Origin: Arthrobacter horti
GTDB taxonomy: Bacteria > Actinomycetota > Actinomycetes > Actinomycetales > Micrococcaceae
Assembly (NCBI RefSeq): GCF_030731045.1
Contig: NZ_JAVALS010000002.1
Span: 1-64,000, forward strand
Reading direction: 5' to 3'
DNA: 64,000 nt
Shown here: one piece after another, positions 8,392 through 16,910 of the stretch
How the letters are laid out: each line of letters starts with the position of its first letter
How positions within the stretch are numbered: the first letter of the stretch is position 1
Translations under genes and position numbers: made by a program
The notes under the pieces: model-generated
Databases searched by the model: none
What the model saw: the letters and a program-made list of their open reading frames with translations, nothing else
Told to the model about the DNA's origin: nothing

Positions 8392-9185
8392 CAGCTTTCC
8401 GCCGCCGCCGTGTTCTCCCGCGCCAGGAATGCGGACAGCTCGCCGATGGTGCTCATCAGCGGGGCCGGGAAGACCACCGTGGTGTTCTTGTCCACGCCGA
8501 TCTCCACCAGGGTCTGCAGATTACGAAGCTGCAGGGCGAGCGGGTGGGCCATCATGGTGTCCGAGGCGTCGCCGAGCTTCACGGCGGAGATGGCCTCGCC
8601 CTCGGCCGCGATGATCTTGGCACGCTTCTCACGCTCGGCCTCCGCCTGGCGGGCCATGGCGCGCTTCATGGTCTGCGGCAGCTGGATGTCCTTCAGCTCC
8701 ACCAGGGTCACTTCGATGCCCCACGCCGTGGTGAGGACGTCCAGGATTTCGCGGATGTCCTCGTTGATGCGTTCCGTCTCGGAGAGCGTCTGATCCAGGG
8801 TGTGCCGGCCCACCACCTTGCGGAGGGTGGTCTGGGCGATCTGGTTGATGGCGGCCTCGACGTTCTCGATCGCCACCACGGATTTCACCGCATCCACCAC
8901 GCGGTAATACGCGACGGCGGAGATGTCCACGCTGACGTTGTCCTGGGTGATGATGCCCTGGGACTGGATGGGCATGGTCACGATCCGAAGGCTCACCAGG
9001 CGCAGCCGGTCGATGACCGGGATGATGAACTGCAGCCCGGGCATCCGCACGCCCACCACCCGGCCGAGCCGGAACAGGACGCCTTGTTCGTACTGCTGCA
9101 CGATCCGGATGGACATCCGCGCCAGGATGATCACCACAATGATGACGACGATCAGGATCAAGACCATTGGAACCATGGGGTCCAT
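8391..9185 (-). CDS. Slipin / SPFH (band 7) membrane protein
   Basis: A stomatin-like scaffold protein of 264 residues that organises membrane microdomains and often modulates proteases or channels. One N-terminal membrane segment (about residues 5-22, [13 protein letters not shown]) is followed by the SPFH domain: [21 protein letters not shown], then [20 protein letters not shown] and [18 protein letters not shown] charged helical part ([20 protein letters not shown]) follows. The start ATG is preceded by AAGGAGGGG. Slipins are commonly paired with an NfeD-type protease gene; none is adjacent here, so it stands alone. Confidence 0.92.
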   Translation of the reverse strand: MDPMVPMVLILIVVIIVVIILARMSIRIVQQYEQGVLFRLGRVVGVRMPGLQFIIPVIDRLRLVSLRIVTMPIQSQGIITQDNVSVDISAVAYYRVVDAVKSVVAIENVEAAINQIAQTTLRKVVGRHTLDQTLSETERINEDIREILDVLTTAWGIEVTLVELKDIQLPQTMKRAMARQAEAEREKRAKIIAAEGEAISAVKLGDASDTMMAHPLALQLRNLQTLVEIGVDKNTTVVFPAPLMSTIGELSAFLARENTAAAES

Positions 9186-9340
9186 GCGGATCCCCTCCTT
9201 AGCTCGTGGGCCGCCCGGAACCTCTGACGGCCCGCGCAGCGCCTCCTTTCATTGTCTCCCCGACGGCTGGAAAAGGAGCTGGGGAGTGGCTGAGGAGAGC
9301 CGCCAGGAATGCCCGGCCACGCGCCGTCGTTGTCGCCAAC

Positions 9341-10321
9341 ATGACTCTGACGCTCTCCATCCTTGACCTCGCGACCATCGGCCCCGGCCAGAGTGTGAAG
9401 GAGAGCCTGGACGGCAGCGTCGAACTGGCGCGGCTGGCCGAACGGGCAGGGTACCGGCGCGTCTGGTACGCGGAGCACCACAACATGGCGAGCATCGCCT
9501 CCTCCGCCACGAGCGTGCTGATCGCGCACATCGCGGCGCACACGGAGAGCATCCGGCTGGGCGCCGGAGGCGTCATGCTGCCGAACCATTCACCGTTGAC
9601 CATCGCCGAGCAGTTCGGCACCCTGGAGACCCTCCACCCGGGCCGGATCGACCTGGGTCTGGGCCGCGCGCCGGGCAGCGACCAGAACACCATGCGGGCG
9701 CTCCGCCGCGATCCGATGGCTGCGGACACCTTCCCTCAGGACGTCCAGGAGCTCCAGGGGTTCCTCGGCGAGAAGACCCTCATCCCCGGCGTTGAGGCCA
9801 CGCCCGGCAAGGGGACGCGGGTGCCGCTGTACATCCTGGGGTCCTCCCTGTTCGGAGCCAAGCTGGCCGCGGCGCTCGGCCTGCCGTACGCCTTCGCCTC
9901 CCACTTCGCGCCGGCCGCCCTGCAGGATGCCGTGCGCATCTACCGGGAACAGTTCAAGCCGTCCGCGCAGCTGGCCGAGCCGTATGTGATCGCGGGCGTG
10001 AACGTGGTGGCCGCGGATTCGAACCAGATCGCCCAGGACCTGCTCCGCGACTCCCTGCGCCAGCGCGTTCAGACCTTCTTCGGCAAGGACCACGTGTTCA
10101 CGCCGGAGGAGGCGGACATGGTGCTCGACTCGCCGCAGGGACATCATCTGCGCGAGATGGTGCGGTACTCGGCAGTGGGCGAGCCGGCCGCGGTGCTGGA
10201 GTACCTGGAAGGCTTCGCCCGGCACGCCGACGCCGACGAGCTGATCGTGGCGCACCAGGCGCCAGGCACAGAGGCGAAGCTGCGTTCGGCGGAACTGCTG
10301 GGGCAGGCGGCGCTGGTCTGA
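9341..10321 (+). CDS. LLM-class flavin-dependent oxidoreductase (MsnO8/YhbW-like)
   Basis: A luciferase-fold flavin-dependent monooxygenase-like protein of 326 residues. Family features: [13 protein letters not shown] at the N-terminus, [23 protein letters not shown] near residues 40-65, the [24 protein letters not shown] block near 80-105, and [14 protein letters not shown]. The substrate is not predictable; these enzymes use reduced flavin supplied by a partner reductase. The ATG at 9341 fits the usual N-terminus of the family. The frame continues upstream, but those residues look non-coding. There is no clear ribosome site, so a leaderless transcript is possible. Confidence 0.88.
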   Translation: MTLTLSILDLATIGPGQSVKESLDGSVELARLAERAGYRRVWYAEHHNMASIASSATSVLIAHIAAHTESIRLGAGGVMLPNHSPLTIAEQFGTLETLHPGRIDLGLGRAPGSDQNTMRALRRDPMAADTFPQDVQELQGFLGEKTLIPGVEATPGKGTRVPLYILGSSLFGAKLAAALGLPYAFASHFAPAALQDAVRIYREQFKPSAQLAEPYVIAGVNVVAADSNQIAQDLLRDSLRQRVQTFFGKDHVFTPEEADMVLDSPQGHHLREMVRYSAVGEPAAVLEYLEGFARHADADELIVAHQAPGTEAKLRSAELLGQAALV

Positions 10322-10439
10322 GTTCCCGGGCGGTCTCTCAGGCCGCCGTCGCCGCTCTCACTCCGGGGTCGCCGCCGCTGACGGACGACATGAACCCAAC
10401 ACGCTGGACTCTCCGGCCCTCCCCGGCGAAAGTGGAACC

Positions 10440-11384
10440 ATGAGTTCCGACGCCGCCCTCGACGAGGGTACGGCGGCGGCCGCCGCACCCTCGGCCGCAA
10501 AAGCGGTGCGTCGTCGGCCGATGCCACTCGTCGCAGTGACCGTGCTCGGCGCCATGGCTCCCTTGTCTCTGGGCACCACCTACCTGGTGACCACGGATTT
10601 CCTGCCGGCGGGGCACCCGCTGTTCGCCGCCTTGGACCGCTCTCTCCCAGCCGGCCTGATCGCCCTGCTGCTCGGGAGGGCCTGGCCGCGTGGCGTGTGG
10701 TGGTTCCGGGCGATTCTCCTGGGCCTGCTGAACATCGGATTCTTCCTCCCGCTGCTTTTCATCTCGGCGGCTCGTCTGCCCGGCGGCGTGGCGGCAACGC
10801 TCTTCGCCGTCCAACCCCTGATGGTCGTGTTCCTTGCGGTGGCCGTACTGCGGGAGAAGCTGGTGTTCCAACGGCTCGCATGGGCCGTGATCGGAGCCGT
10901 GGGCGTGGCCTTGGTGGTGTTGGGGCGGTCCGCCGGGCTGGATGCCGTGGGGGTCCTCGCGGCCCTGGTGGGGACCGGATCGATGGCGTTGGGCGTGGTG
11001 CTGACGAAGAAGTGGGGAACGCCGAACGGGGTGCGGCCGATCGCCGTCGTCGGCTGGCAGCTCACGGCGGGCGGCCTGTTCCTGCTGCCGCTGACGCTGC
11101 TCTCCGAGGGCTTCCCGGCGGCCGTCGACGCGCGGGGGCTGGCCGGGTACCTGTGGGTCGGCGTGGTGTGCGGGCTGCTGTCCTACTCGCTATGGTTCTG
11201 GGCGATCGGGCGGCTGCCGGTGACGAGGGCGTCCCTGCTGGGATTCCTGTCCCCGCTCATGGCGGCAGGCCTCGGAGTGCTCGTCAAGAGGGAGACGTTC
11301 GGGCCGCTGCAGCTGGTGGGCCTGGTGCTCGCGTTCGGGGCGATGCTGCTGGGGCAGCGGGGTGGGAGGCGAACCGGAGTCTAG
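10440..11384 (+). CDS. EamA/DMT-family transporter
   Basis: A ten-helix drug/metabolite-superfamily permease of 314 residues, built as two five-helix EamA repeats (residues about 30-155 and 170-305). Visible features are the glycine- and alanine-rich helices, the loop VAVLREKLVFQRLAWAVIGAVGVALVVLG at the end of the first repeat and the matching VLVKRETFGPLQLVGLVLAFGAMLLG at the end of the second. Such proteins usually export amino acids or small metabolites. The N-terminal 28 residues are alanine-rich and cytosolic. No genetic context points to the substrate. Confidence 0.88.
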   Translation: MSSDAALDEGTAAAAAPSAAKAVRRRPMPLVAVTVLGAMAPLSLGTTYLVTTDFLPAGHPLFAALDRSLPAGLIALLLGRAWPRGVWWFRAILLGLLNIGFFLPLLFISAARLPGGVAATLFAVQPLMVVFLAVAVLREKLVFQRLAWAVIGAVGVALVVLGRSAGLDAVGVLAALVGTGSMALGVVLTKKWGTPNGVRPIAVVGWQLTAGGLFLLPLTLLSEGFPAAVDARGLAGYLWVGVVCGLLSYSLWFWAIGRLPVTRASLLGFLSPLMAAGLGVLVKRETFGPLQLVGLVLAFGAMLLGQRGGRRTGV

Positions 11385-11411
11385 CCAGCTGCGGCAAGTC
11401 CCTGCCCTTAC

Positions 11412-11447
11412 GGACATTCCCCAGCGCTCCAGCTCAGGGGAATGTCC
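11412..11447. terminator. Hairpin between convergent transporter genes
   Basis: GGACATTCCCC (11412-11422) and GGGGAATGTCC (11437-11447) form a perfect 11-bp stem with a 14-base loop, between the ends of the EamA and AEC transporter genes. No clear T-run follows on either strand, so it may be a weak terminator or an mRNA-stabilising end. Confidence 0.6.
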
Positions 11448-11506
11448 ACATGGGCGGGGGAGATCCGCTGCCCGGGGCCGTCGTCGTGCCGGGGCTCCGG
11501 GGTGAT

Positions 11507-12442
11507 TCAGTGCAGCAGCGACGCGATCGCGATCATCGCCGGGACCGCGATGACGGTGGTGATGAGGACCGTGTCCTTGGCCACCGTCACGCCTTGTTGG
11601 TAGCGGTTGGCGGCCACGAACACGTTCTGTGCCGTGGGCAGGGCGCCGGCGATCGTGGCGGCGAACAGGGCGTGGCCGTCCAGGCCCAGGAGGAAGTGGG
11701 CGGTGAGGAAGGCCAGGAGCGGGTGCAGGACCAGCTTGAACGAGGACGCGATCAGGATGTCCGGACGCCGCCCGCCCGCCGCGGACAGGGGCCGGTTGCC
11801 GTTCAGGGACATGCCGAATGACATCAGCATGGCGGGGACCGCGGCGCCGCCGATGAAGTGGATTGGCTGCAGCACCAGGTCCGGCAGGCTCACCCGCAGC
11901 GCCGAGAGTGCCAGCGCGACGCCGGACGCGACGATCATCGGATTCCTCAGGATGATCAGGACGAACTTCACCACCACGTTCTGCCGTGCGCTGCGGCCGC
12001 CCAGGGTGGCGTCCAGGAGCAGGAAGTTCAGCGGGTTGTAGAACGCCAGCTGGAAGATCAGGAGCGGCGCCACGTAGCTCGCGTCGCCCAGGACGTAGAC
12101 GGCGATCGGGATGCCGAGATTGGCGCTGTTCGCCTGGCTGGCGCTCATGGCGCCGATGATGCTCTCCGGCGTCTCGCGCTTGAGGACCAGGCGGCTGATC
12201 AACTGATACACGACGCCGACGGCGGTGCCGGAGATCGCGGCGACGGCCAGTTGCGGGCCCAGAACGTCCTCAAGGCGTGCCTTGGAGAGCGTCTCGAAGA
12301 GCAGCGCGGGGCTGGCGACGAAGAATGCCAGCCGGCTGAGCGTCTGGCCGGCGTTCTCACCCAGGATCTTCCGCCGGCCCACGAACCAGCCCACACCGAT
12401 GATGGACCAGACCACGAAGAAACCGGCGAGAACACCCAACAC
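11507..12442 (-). CDS. AEC-family (auxin efflux carrier-type) transporter
   Basis: A bile/arsenite/riboflavin-transporter-fold permease of 311 residues with ten hydrophobic segments. Features include FFVVWSIIGVGWFVGRRKIL at the N-terminus, the SASQANSANLGIPIAVYVLGD block near 130-150 (the conserved N-G-P crossover of helix four/five) and ALPTAQNVFVAANRYQQGV near 270-288, the second crossover. Bacterial members move small carboxylates such as malonate or malate. The start codon is GTG, with no strong ribosome site. Confidence 0.88.
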   Translation of the reverse strand: MLGVLAGFFVVWSIIGVGWFVGRRKILGENAGQTLSRLAFFVASPALLFETLSKARLEDVLGPQLAVAAISGTAVGVVYQLISRLVLKRETPESIIGAMSASQANSANLGIPIAVYVLGDASYVAPLLIFQLAFYNPLNFLLLDATLGGRSARQNVVVKFVLIILRNPMIVASGVALALSALRVSLPDLVLQPIHFIGGAAVPAMLMSFGMSLNGNRPLSAAGGRRPDILIASSFKLVLHPLLAFLTAHFLLGLDGHALFAATIAGALPTAQNVFVAANRYQQGVTVAKDTVLITTVIAVPAMIAIASLLH

Positions 12443-12670
12443 GGTCCCACTCTAGGCGAGCGTCCGAGGGGTGGACTATTTAGTCTCACTATCCGAGCTC
12501 AGGGGGGCGTGCGCGGGATCTGATCGTTCCTCGCCTCCGCGGATTCGCAAAAAGCCTCAAGCGTGCCGCGGCATCGCCAGTGACGAAAATAGTCACATAG
12601 CAAAACACTACTTGTTATTAAGAGATCGATGTTAGATATTCGTCACCATGTCTCGTTACTAGGAGGAACT

Positions 12671-13291
12671 GTGGCTACTGACGAATATTGCTCGACGTGC
12701 AGGCATCCGTTCTCGGAAGGCGCGGCGTTCTGCGCCTTTTGTGGCAGTGCAAGGTTCGAACCGCCTACCGTGGACCAAAGTAACAACCGGGGAGGAACGA
12801 ATATTCAGGCTGGTGGTGACGTTCACTTTGGGGATCAGGACCGATGGGACACCCGTCCCAGGGCTGTCATGGATCGGCGCCAACAGAAGAAGATATGGCC
12901 TGTTGATCTGCTTTCCGGGGTGTCAGGTCTCATCACCATCGTTTCCTTCCTTGGAATCGGGGCGATCCCGAATCTGACCGTTCCACTTGTGCTTCTCAGC
13001 TTGGCCTCGGCAGCAACTGCTTACTTCTCGTTGATGACATCGAATGGTCTCAGGACCCATGGGTCACATGTCCTTCCGCTAGGCATCGGCACCGTCGAAC
13101 GCGCCCGTGATGGTTCGACTTGGCTGACGCAGCCCTCGGCAGAGTGCCCCTGGTGTCCCGAACACAACCCTGGTGACATGAGCGTTGTCAGCACACCAAC
13201 CGGCCCGCAATGGGTCTGTTCCAATACCCCGAATCACCGCGACGGATTCGACGGTACTCAGTTGCCACCGCTTTTGCCGAGTGATGTCTGA
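12671..13291 (+). CDS. Zinc-ribbon membrane protein with a GGDVHFG beta-motif, function unknown
   Basis: A 206-residue protein I cannot assign. The order is unusual: an N-terminal zinc ribbon (C7, C10, C21, C24); a short linker with NRGGTNIQAGGDVHFGDQ (about 39-56), a pattern found near the effector or signalling parts of some bacterial proteins; two membrane helices (about 78-100 and 102-123); then a second cysteine/histidine cluster (C159, C162, H165, C183, H189). The start was set at GTG 12671 because AGGAGGA lies five bases upstream; an ATG at 12629 lacks one. The leader is AT-rich compared with neighbours, and codon use is less GC-biased, suggesting acquisition. A stress- or defence-linked membrane sensor is possible but unsupported. 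Confidence 0.7.
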   Translation: MATDEYCSTCRHPFSEGAAFCAFCGSARFEPPTVDQSNNRGGTNIQAGGDVHFGDQDRWDTRPRAVMDRRQQKKIWPVDLLSGVSGLITIVSFLGIGAIPNLTVPLVLLSLASAATAYFSLMTSNGLRTHGSHVLPLGIGTVERARDGSTWLTQPSAECPWCPEHNPGDMSVVSTPTGPQWVCSNTPNHRDGFDGTQLPPLLPSDV

Positions 13292-13322
13292 ACTGCAGGG
13301 TTGCGAAGCACGGAACTCGGCG

Positions 13323-13395
13323 CGCCGAAACAGTGGGTTTCCGCTGAAACAGTGGTTTAAACCCACTGTTTCAGCGGAAACCCACTGTTTCGGCG
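13323..13395. repeat. Long perfect inverted repeat made of four GAAACAGTGG units
   Basis: Two 33-base arms (13323-13355 and 13363-13395) are exact reverse complements around the seven-base centre TTTAAAC. Each arm itself contains the GAAACAGTGG unit twice, 18-19 bases apart, and the unit GAAAC-AGTGG-GTTTC is in turn a small palindrome. The element lies between two plus-strand genes, 31 bp after the first. It can fold into a very stable cruciform or RNA hairpin but has no T-run. A REP/MITE-like repeat or a multi-site operator are both possible. Confidence 0.9.
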
Positions 13396-13518
13396 GGCGT
13401 GGGCCTGGGCTGTGGCGGTGGCGGGGCGTGTTCCTGGGACTGGGGAGGGGCCGGTGGGCGGGCAAGGGCCAGGACGGGGCCGGGGCGGGGCCGGCATGGC
13501 CCGTGAGAGTGTTGGAAC

Positions 13519-14031
13519 ATGCTCGCTCCCCTCGACCTGCCGACCGCGCTCCGCACCAGAACCGGCGACGTGACGCTGCGCCGCGCCGTCGTCGATGACC
13601 TGGATGCCTTGATGCGCCTGCTGTCCGACGACCCGATCAGCGCGGCCCGCGGAGACGTCGCGGCCGAGGGGGACAGGGCGGCGTATGCGACCGCGCTGGA
13701 AGGGATCCTGGCCGACCCCGCCAATGACCTGCTGGTCGCCGTGTCCGCCGACGGAGAGCTGGTGGGCACCATGCAGCTGACCAGGATCCCCGGCATGGCC
13801 CGGCGCGGCTCCACCCGCCTGCTCGTCGAGGCGGTCCGCGTCAGCAGCGCGCTCCGCTCTTCCGGCATCGGGACGGCGATGATGAACTGGGTGACCGGCC
13901 CGGCGTCGGAGGCGCTCGGCGTCGCGCTGGTGCAGCTGACCAGCGACGCCGCGCGGGTGGACGCCCACCGCTTCTACGAGCGCCTCGGCTTCACCGGGTC
14001 TCACGTCGGCTTCAAGTACCGGGTGGGCTGA
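13519..14031 (+). CDS. GNAT-family N-acetyltransferase
   Basis: A 170-residue acyl-CoA-dependent N-acyltransferase. The GNAT fold is visible: RRAVVDDLDALMRLLSDD at the first strand and helices, ELVGTMQLTRIPGMARRGSTRLLVEAVRV as strands 2-4, the acyl-CoA loop SSALRSSGIGTAMMNWV (R-x-x-G-I-G pattern) near residues 113-129, and the FYERLGFTGSHVGFKYR ending. The substrate is unknown. It converges on the PucR gene with 10 bp between stops and may or may not belong with the amino acid module downstream. Confidence 0.88.
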   Translation: MLAPLDLPTALRTRTGDVTLRRAVVDDLDALMRLLSDDPISAARGDVAAEGDRAAYATALEGILADPANDLLVAVSADGELVGTMQLTRIPGMARRGSTRLLVEAVRVSSALRSSGIGTAMMNWVTGPASEALGVALVQLTSDAARVDAHRFYERLGFTGSHVGFKYRVG

Positions 14032-14041
14032 GCCCCGCGCC

Positions 14042-15697
14042 TCAGCGGGCCCGGGACAGGGCGAGCAGCCGCAGTTGCAGCATGGCCGCGAAGCGGGCGT
14101 CCGGGTCGGCCAGATCGATGCCGCCGACCTCGGTGACCCGCTTGAGCCGGTACCGGAAGGTGTTGGGGTGCACATACACGGCGGCGGACGCCGCACTCAC
14201 GTCGCCGAACGCATCGAGCCAGGCGCGCAGGGTGTCGATGAGGCTGGCCTGGTGGTCCGCATCGTAGGCGGCCAGACGGGCGATGGCCCCGGACGGGAAC
14301 TCCGCGGCCGGCGCGGGGAGCTCCAGGAGGAGCGCCTCGGCGTGGACGTCCTCGAAGCGTGCCGTGGAGCGGTCCGACAGCGGGGAGCGCAGCACGCGGA
14401 GCGCGCGGTCGGCTCCGGACCGGGAAAAGGTGAGGTTCCCCGGCCCGGCGGCCGCCCGGCCGATCCCGATCAGCGCCCGCAGCGGGGAACGGACCCGCGC
14501 GATGAACTCCCCGGCGAATCTCGTGGCGGGACCGCCGGAGTCGTCGGAGTCCGCGGCGCTCAGCGGGATCACCCCGTACGCGATGTCGCCGATGAGCCCG
14601 GACGCCGCCTGCGGATGGGCGAAGGCCAGATGCACCGCGAAGGCGTCGGCGACCCGCTTGCGTTCGGCCGCCAGATGGGCGTGGCTGAGCTGGGAACCGT
14701 CGGGGACGTCGAGCGCCAGGGCGAGTACGACGGCGGGTTCCTCGCGCAGCCGGAGGGCGCGGGCCGCGTCCTGGGCCCCGGGGCCGCCGTCCAGGGCGGC
14801 GCCCAGGAGCTGGGCGCGGTGCCGGCGCTCGAGATCGGCGTCGGTCCTCTGCCAGATGAGGTGCATGGCGACGAGGCGGGAGGAATCGATCAGGATCTGT
14901 TCCTGCGCCGGATTGAGCGCGGCCGGGGACGCGACCCAGATGGTGCCGAGGATCTCCTCGCCCGCCCGCACGGCGATCACCGCCCGCGCCTGTTCCTCCG
15001 GCTGCGCGCCGGCTTCCCGCGGCAGGGGAGCGACGGTCACGGGCCGTTCGCTGCGGTAGATGGCCTGGAACACGCCGGATTCCTCAAGGAAGCGTGTGTA
15101 CTGGGCGGGGACCTGGCGGCCGAGGATCGTCTGGATGCGGGAGGCGTCAGCGCCTTCCTGCACGCTGGAGAAGGCGAGCAGCCTGGAATGCCGGTCCTCG
15201 ATGGTGACGGGGGCTTGCAGCAGCGCGGCGATGGAGTTGGCCACGGCGAAGAGGTCGCCGGCGGGGATCCCGCCGAACGACGCCGGCCGGGCGTCGTCGG
15301 GATCCGACGGCGTCATGAGGACCCCGAGCGTGCCGGCCAGGTGCCCCCAGGAGACCCCTCGGGTCAGGGAGAGCACGGTGACCCCGGCGGAGTGGGCGGC
15401 GCTCAGCATCGTCGGGTCCGCCGTGACCGGTGCCCGCAGGACCAGTCCCGCTGCGCCCCGTTCCCCGAGGCGGGCGATGAGGCCGTGGATCCGGGCACTG
15501 TCCCGCAGGCCCACCCCGAGGACGAGCGCGCGGTCCGGTTGGTCCAGCTCGTCCTCGGGGTCGTGGATGACGACCGCTTCGATGCTCAGCTCCGGGTGCT
15601 CCGGCCCGCTGACATGCTGGAGCAGCGTGGAACCGAGTTCCTCCAGGACCCTGCCGACGGTGGTCCTCGGCCGGTGCATTCCCGGTTCACGCGTCAT
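14042..15697 (-). CDS. PucR-family transcriptional regulator
   Basis: A 551-residue regulator with an N-terminal PucR-type sensory domain (about 1-130, HDPEDELDQPDRALVLGVGL), a central GGDEF-like/GAF-like region, and the C-terminal PucR helix-turn-helix (about 495-545: ASAAVYVHPNTFRYRLKRVTEVGGIDL). The ATG at 15697 was chosen because AAGGAGGA lies six bases upstream; an in-frame GTG at 15712 overlaps that ribosome site. Members control purine, amino acid and polyamine catabolism. Here it lies just downstream of the racemase/GNAT/peptidase genes on the same strand, so it is the likely regulator of that module; a separate ribosome site and a 56-bp gap suggest partly independent expression. Confidence 0.9.
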   Translation of the reverse strand: MTREPGMHRPRTTVGRVLEELGSTLLQHVSGPEHPELSIEAVVIHDPEDELDQPDRALVLGVGLRDSARIHGLIARLGERGAAGLVLRAPVTADPTMLSAAHSAGVTVLSLTRGVSWGHLAGTLGVLMTPSDPDDARPASFGGIPAGDLFAVANSIAALLQAPVTIEDRHSRLLAFSSVQEGADASRIQTILGRQVPAQYTRFLEESGVFQAIYRSERPVTVAPLPREAGAQPEEQARAVIAVRAGEEILGTIWVASPAALNPAQEQILIDSSRLVAMHLIWQRTDADLERRHRAQLLGAALDGGPGAQDAARALRLREEPAVVLALALDVPDGSQLSHAHLAAERKRVADAFAVHLAFAHPQAASGLIGDIAYGVIPLSAADSDDSGGPATRFAGEFIARVRSPLRALIGIGRAAAGPGNLTFSRSGADRALRVLRSPLSDRSTARFEDVHAEALLLELPAPAAEFPSGAIARLAAYDADHQASLIDTLRAWLDAFGDVSAASAAVYVHPNTFRYRLKRVTEVGGIDLADPDARFAAMLQLRLLALSRAR

Positions 15698-15753
15698 CCC
15701 GTCCTCCTTCACTCACATCATTGTGCGGCCCGGCTGAGATTCAAGGCGCCGGC

Positions 15754-16878
15754 TCAGGCCTGAACCGGGTGCCAGGCCCGGCTCACGGTGAACCGCTCCA
15801 GGATCTCAGGGATCGGGGTGACTCCGAGGCCGGGGCCGTGGGGCACCGCGATCCGGCCGTCGACCAGCCGGAACGGCTCGGTGAGGTCGGTCTGGTAATA
15901 GCGCTCCGAAGCGGACGTGTCGCCGGGCATCGTGAACCCCGGCAATGCGGCCAGCGCCACGTTGGCTGCGCGGCCGATGCCTGTCTCCAGCATGCCGCCG
16001 CACCAGACGGGGATGTCGTTGGCGGAGCACAGATCGTGGATGCGCCGCGCCTCCAGGTAACCACCCACCCGGCCGGGCTTGATGTTGATGATGCTGCAGG
16101 CACCGAGCTCGACGGCGGTCGCCACCGCGCGGGACGACGTCGCCGACTCGTCCAGACAGATAGGGGTGGCGATCTCGCGGGCCAGCGCGGCGTGCCCGAG
16201 CAGGTCATCGGCCGGCAGCGGCTGCTCCAGGAGCGTCAGCTCGAAGGCGTCCAGCCTGGCCAGCAGGCGTGCGTCGCTGCGCCGGTAGGCGGCGTTGGCA
16301 TCGACCTGGAGGTCGATGTCCCCGAACCGGTCCCGGACGGCGCGCACGGGTTCGAGGTCCCAGCCGGGTTCGATCTTGAGCTTGATGCGCAGGTACCCGG
16401 CTGCCAGGGAGGCCTCCACGGTGTTCAGCAGCTGGTCCATGGTGTCGGTGATGCCCAGCGACACACCGCAGGGGACCGAATCACGGACCGCGCCGAAGTA
16501 GTCCGCGAAGGAGACCCCCTGGGTCCTGAGCTGGGCATCAAGGACGGCCGTCTCCAGCGCCGACTTGGCCAGCCGGTGCTGCTTGAACGGGGCCAGGGCC
16601 GGAGCCACCCGGTGCGCGCCGAAGTCGTCTCCGAGCTCCTGCTGCGCCGTGCGCAGTGCCGGGATGAAGAAGCGTTCCAGGACGTCCTGGGCGCCGGCGG
16701 TGTATTCGGAGGAGTACAGCGGGGATTCGCTCGCGCCGCATTCACCCCAGCCCTCGGCCCCCTCGGCCACGGCCCGGACCACCAGGACCTGGCGGACCGT
16801 CTCCGTGCCGAAGGAGGTGCGGAACGGGGTGACGAGCGGCATTTCGACGATTCGGGTCTCGATCCCGGTGAGTTTCAT
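15754..16878 (-). CDS. Enolase-superfamily N-acylamino acid racemase / o-succinylbenzoate synthase-type enzyme
   Basis: A 374-residue muconate-lactonizing subgroup enzyme. Catalytic residues are all present: the K-x-K pair K166 and K168 (RIKLKIE), metal ligands D193 (DANAAY), E218 (LEQP) and D243 (CLDESA), and the opposite-face base K267 (NIKPGRVGG). These match the NSAR/OSBS family, including the ligand spacing of the Amycolatopsis N-acylamino acid racemase. Family members do either menaquinone synthesis (OSBS) or racemisation of N-succinylamino acids (NSAR), and sequence alone does not decide. The neighbours decide here: a GNAT, an M20 peptidase, an amino acid permease and a PucR regulator, and no men genes, so racemisation is favoured. 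The ATG at 16878 is preceded by AGGAGACC. Confidence 0.88.
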   Translation of the reverse strand: MKLTGIETRIVEMPLVTPFRTSFGTETVRQVLVVRAVAEGAEGWGECGASESPLYSSEYTAGAQDVLERFFIPALRTAQQELGDDFGAHRVAPALAPFKQHRLAKSALETAVLDAQLRTQGVSFADYFGAVRDSVPCGVSLGITDTMDQLLNTVEASLAAGYLRIKLKIEPGWDLEPVRAVRDRFGDIDLQVDANAAYRRSDARLLARLDAFELTLLEQPLPADDLLGHAALAREIATPICLDESATSSRAVATAVELGACSIINIKPGRVGGYLEARRIHDLCSANDIPVWCGGMLETGIGRAANVALAALPGFTMPGDTSASERYYQTDLTEPFRLVDGRIAVPHGPGLGVTPIPEILERFTVSRAWHPVQA

Positions 16879-16910
16879 GAGGTCTCCTAGATGATGAGGA
16901 TGGTGCTGGG

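Noticed and set aside
12612..12638. A TTGTTA / TAGATA promoter for the zinc-ribbon gene
   Set aside because: The spacer is only 15 bp, too short for a confident sigma-70 promoter call.
13323..13395. CRISPR repeats
   Set aside because: The units occur only four times in inverted pairs without spacers of regular size, and no cas genes are present in the window.
15754..16878. Calling the racemase-like enzyme menC (o-succinylbenzoate synthase for menaquinone)
   Set aside because: No men genes are nearby and the GNAT, M20 peptidase, permease and PucR context fits N-acylamino acid metabolism better; the family itself allows both.
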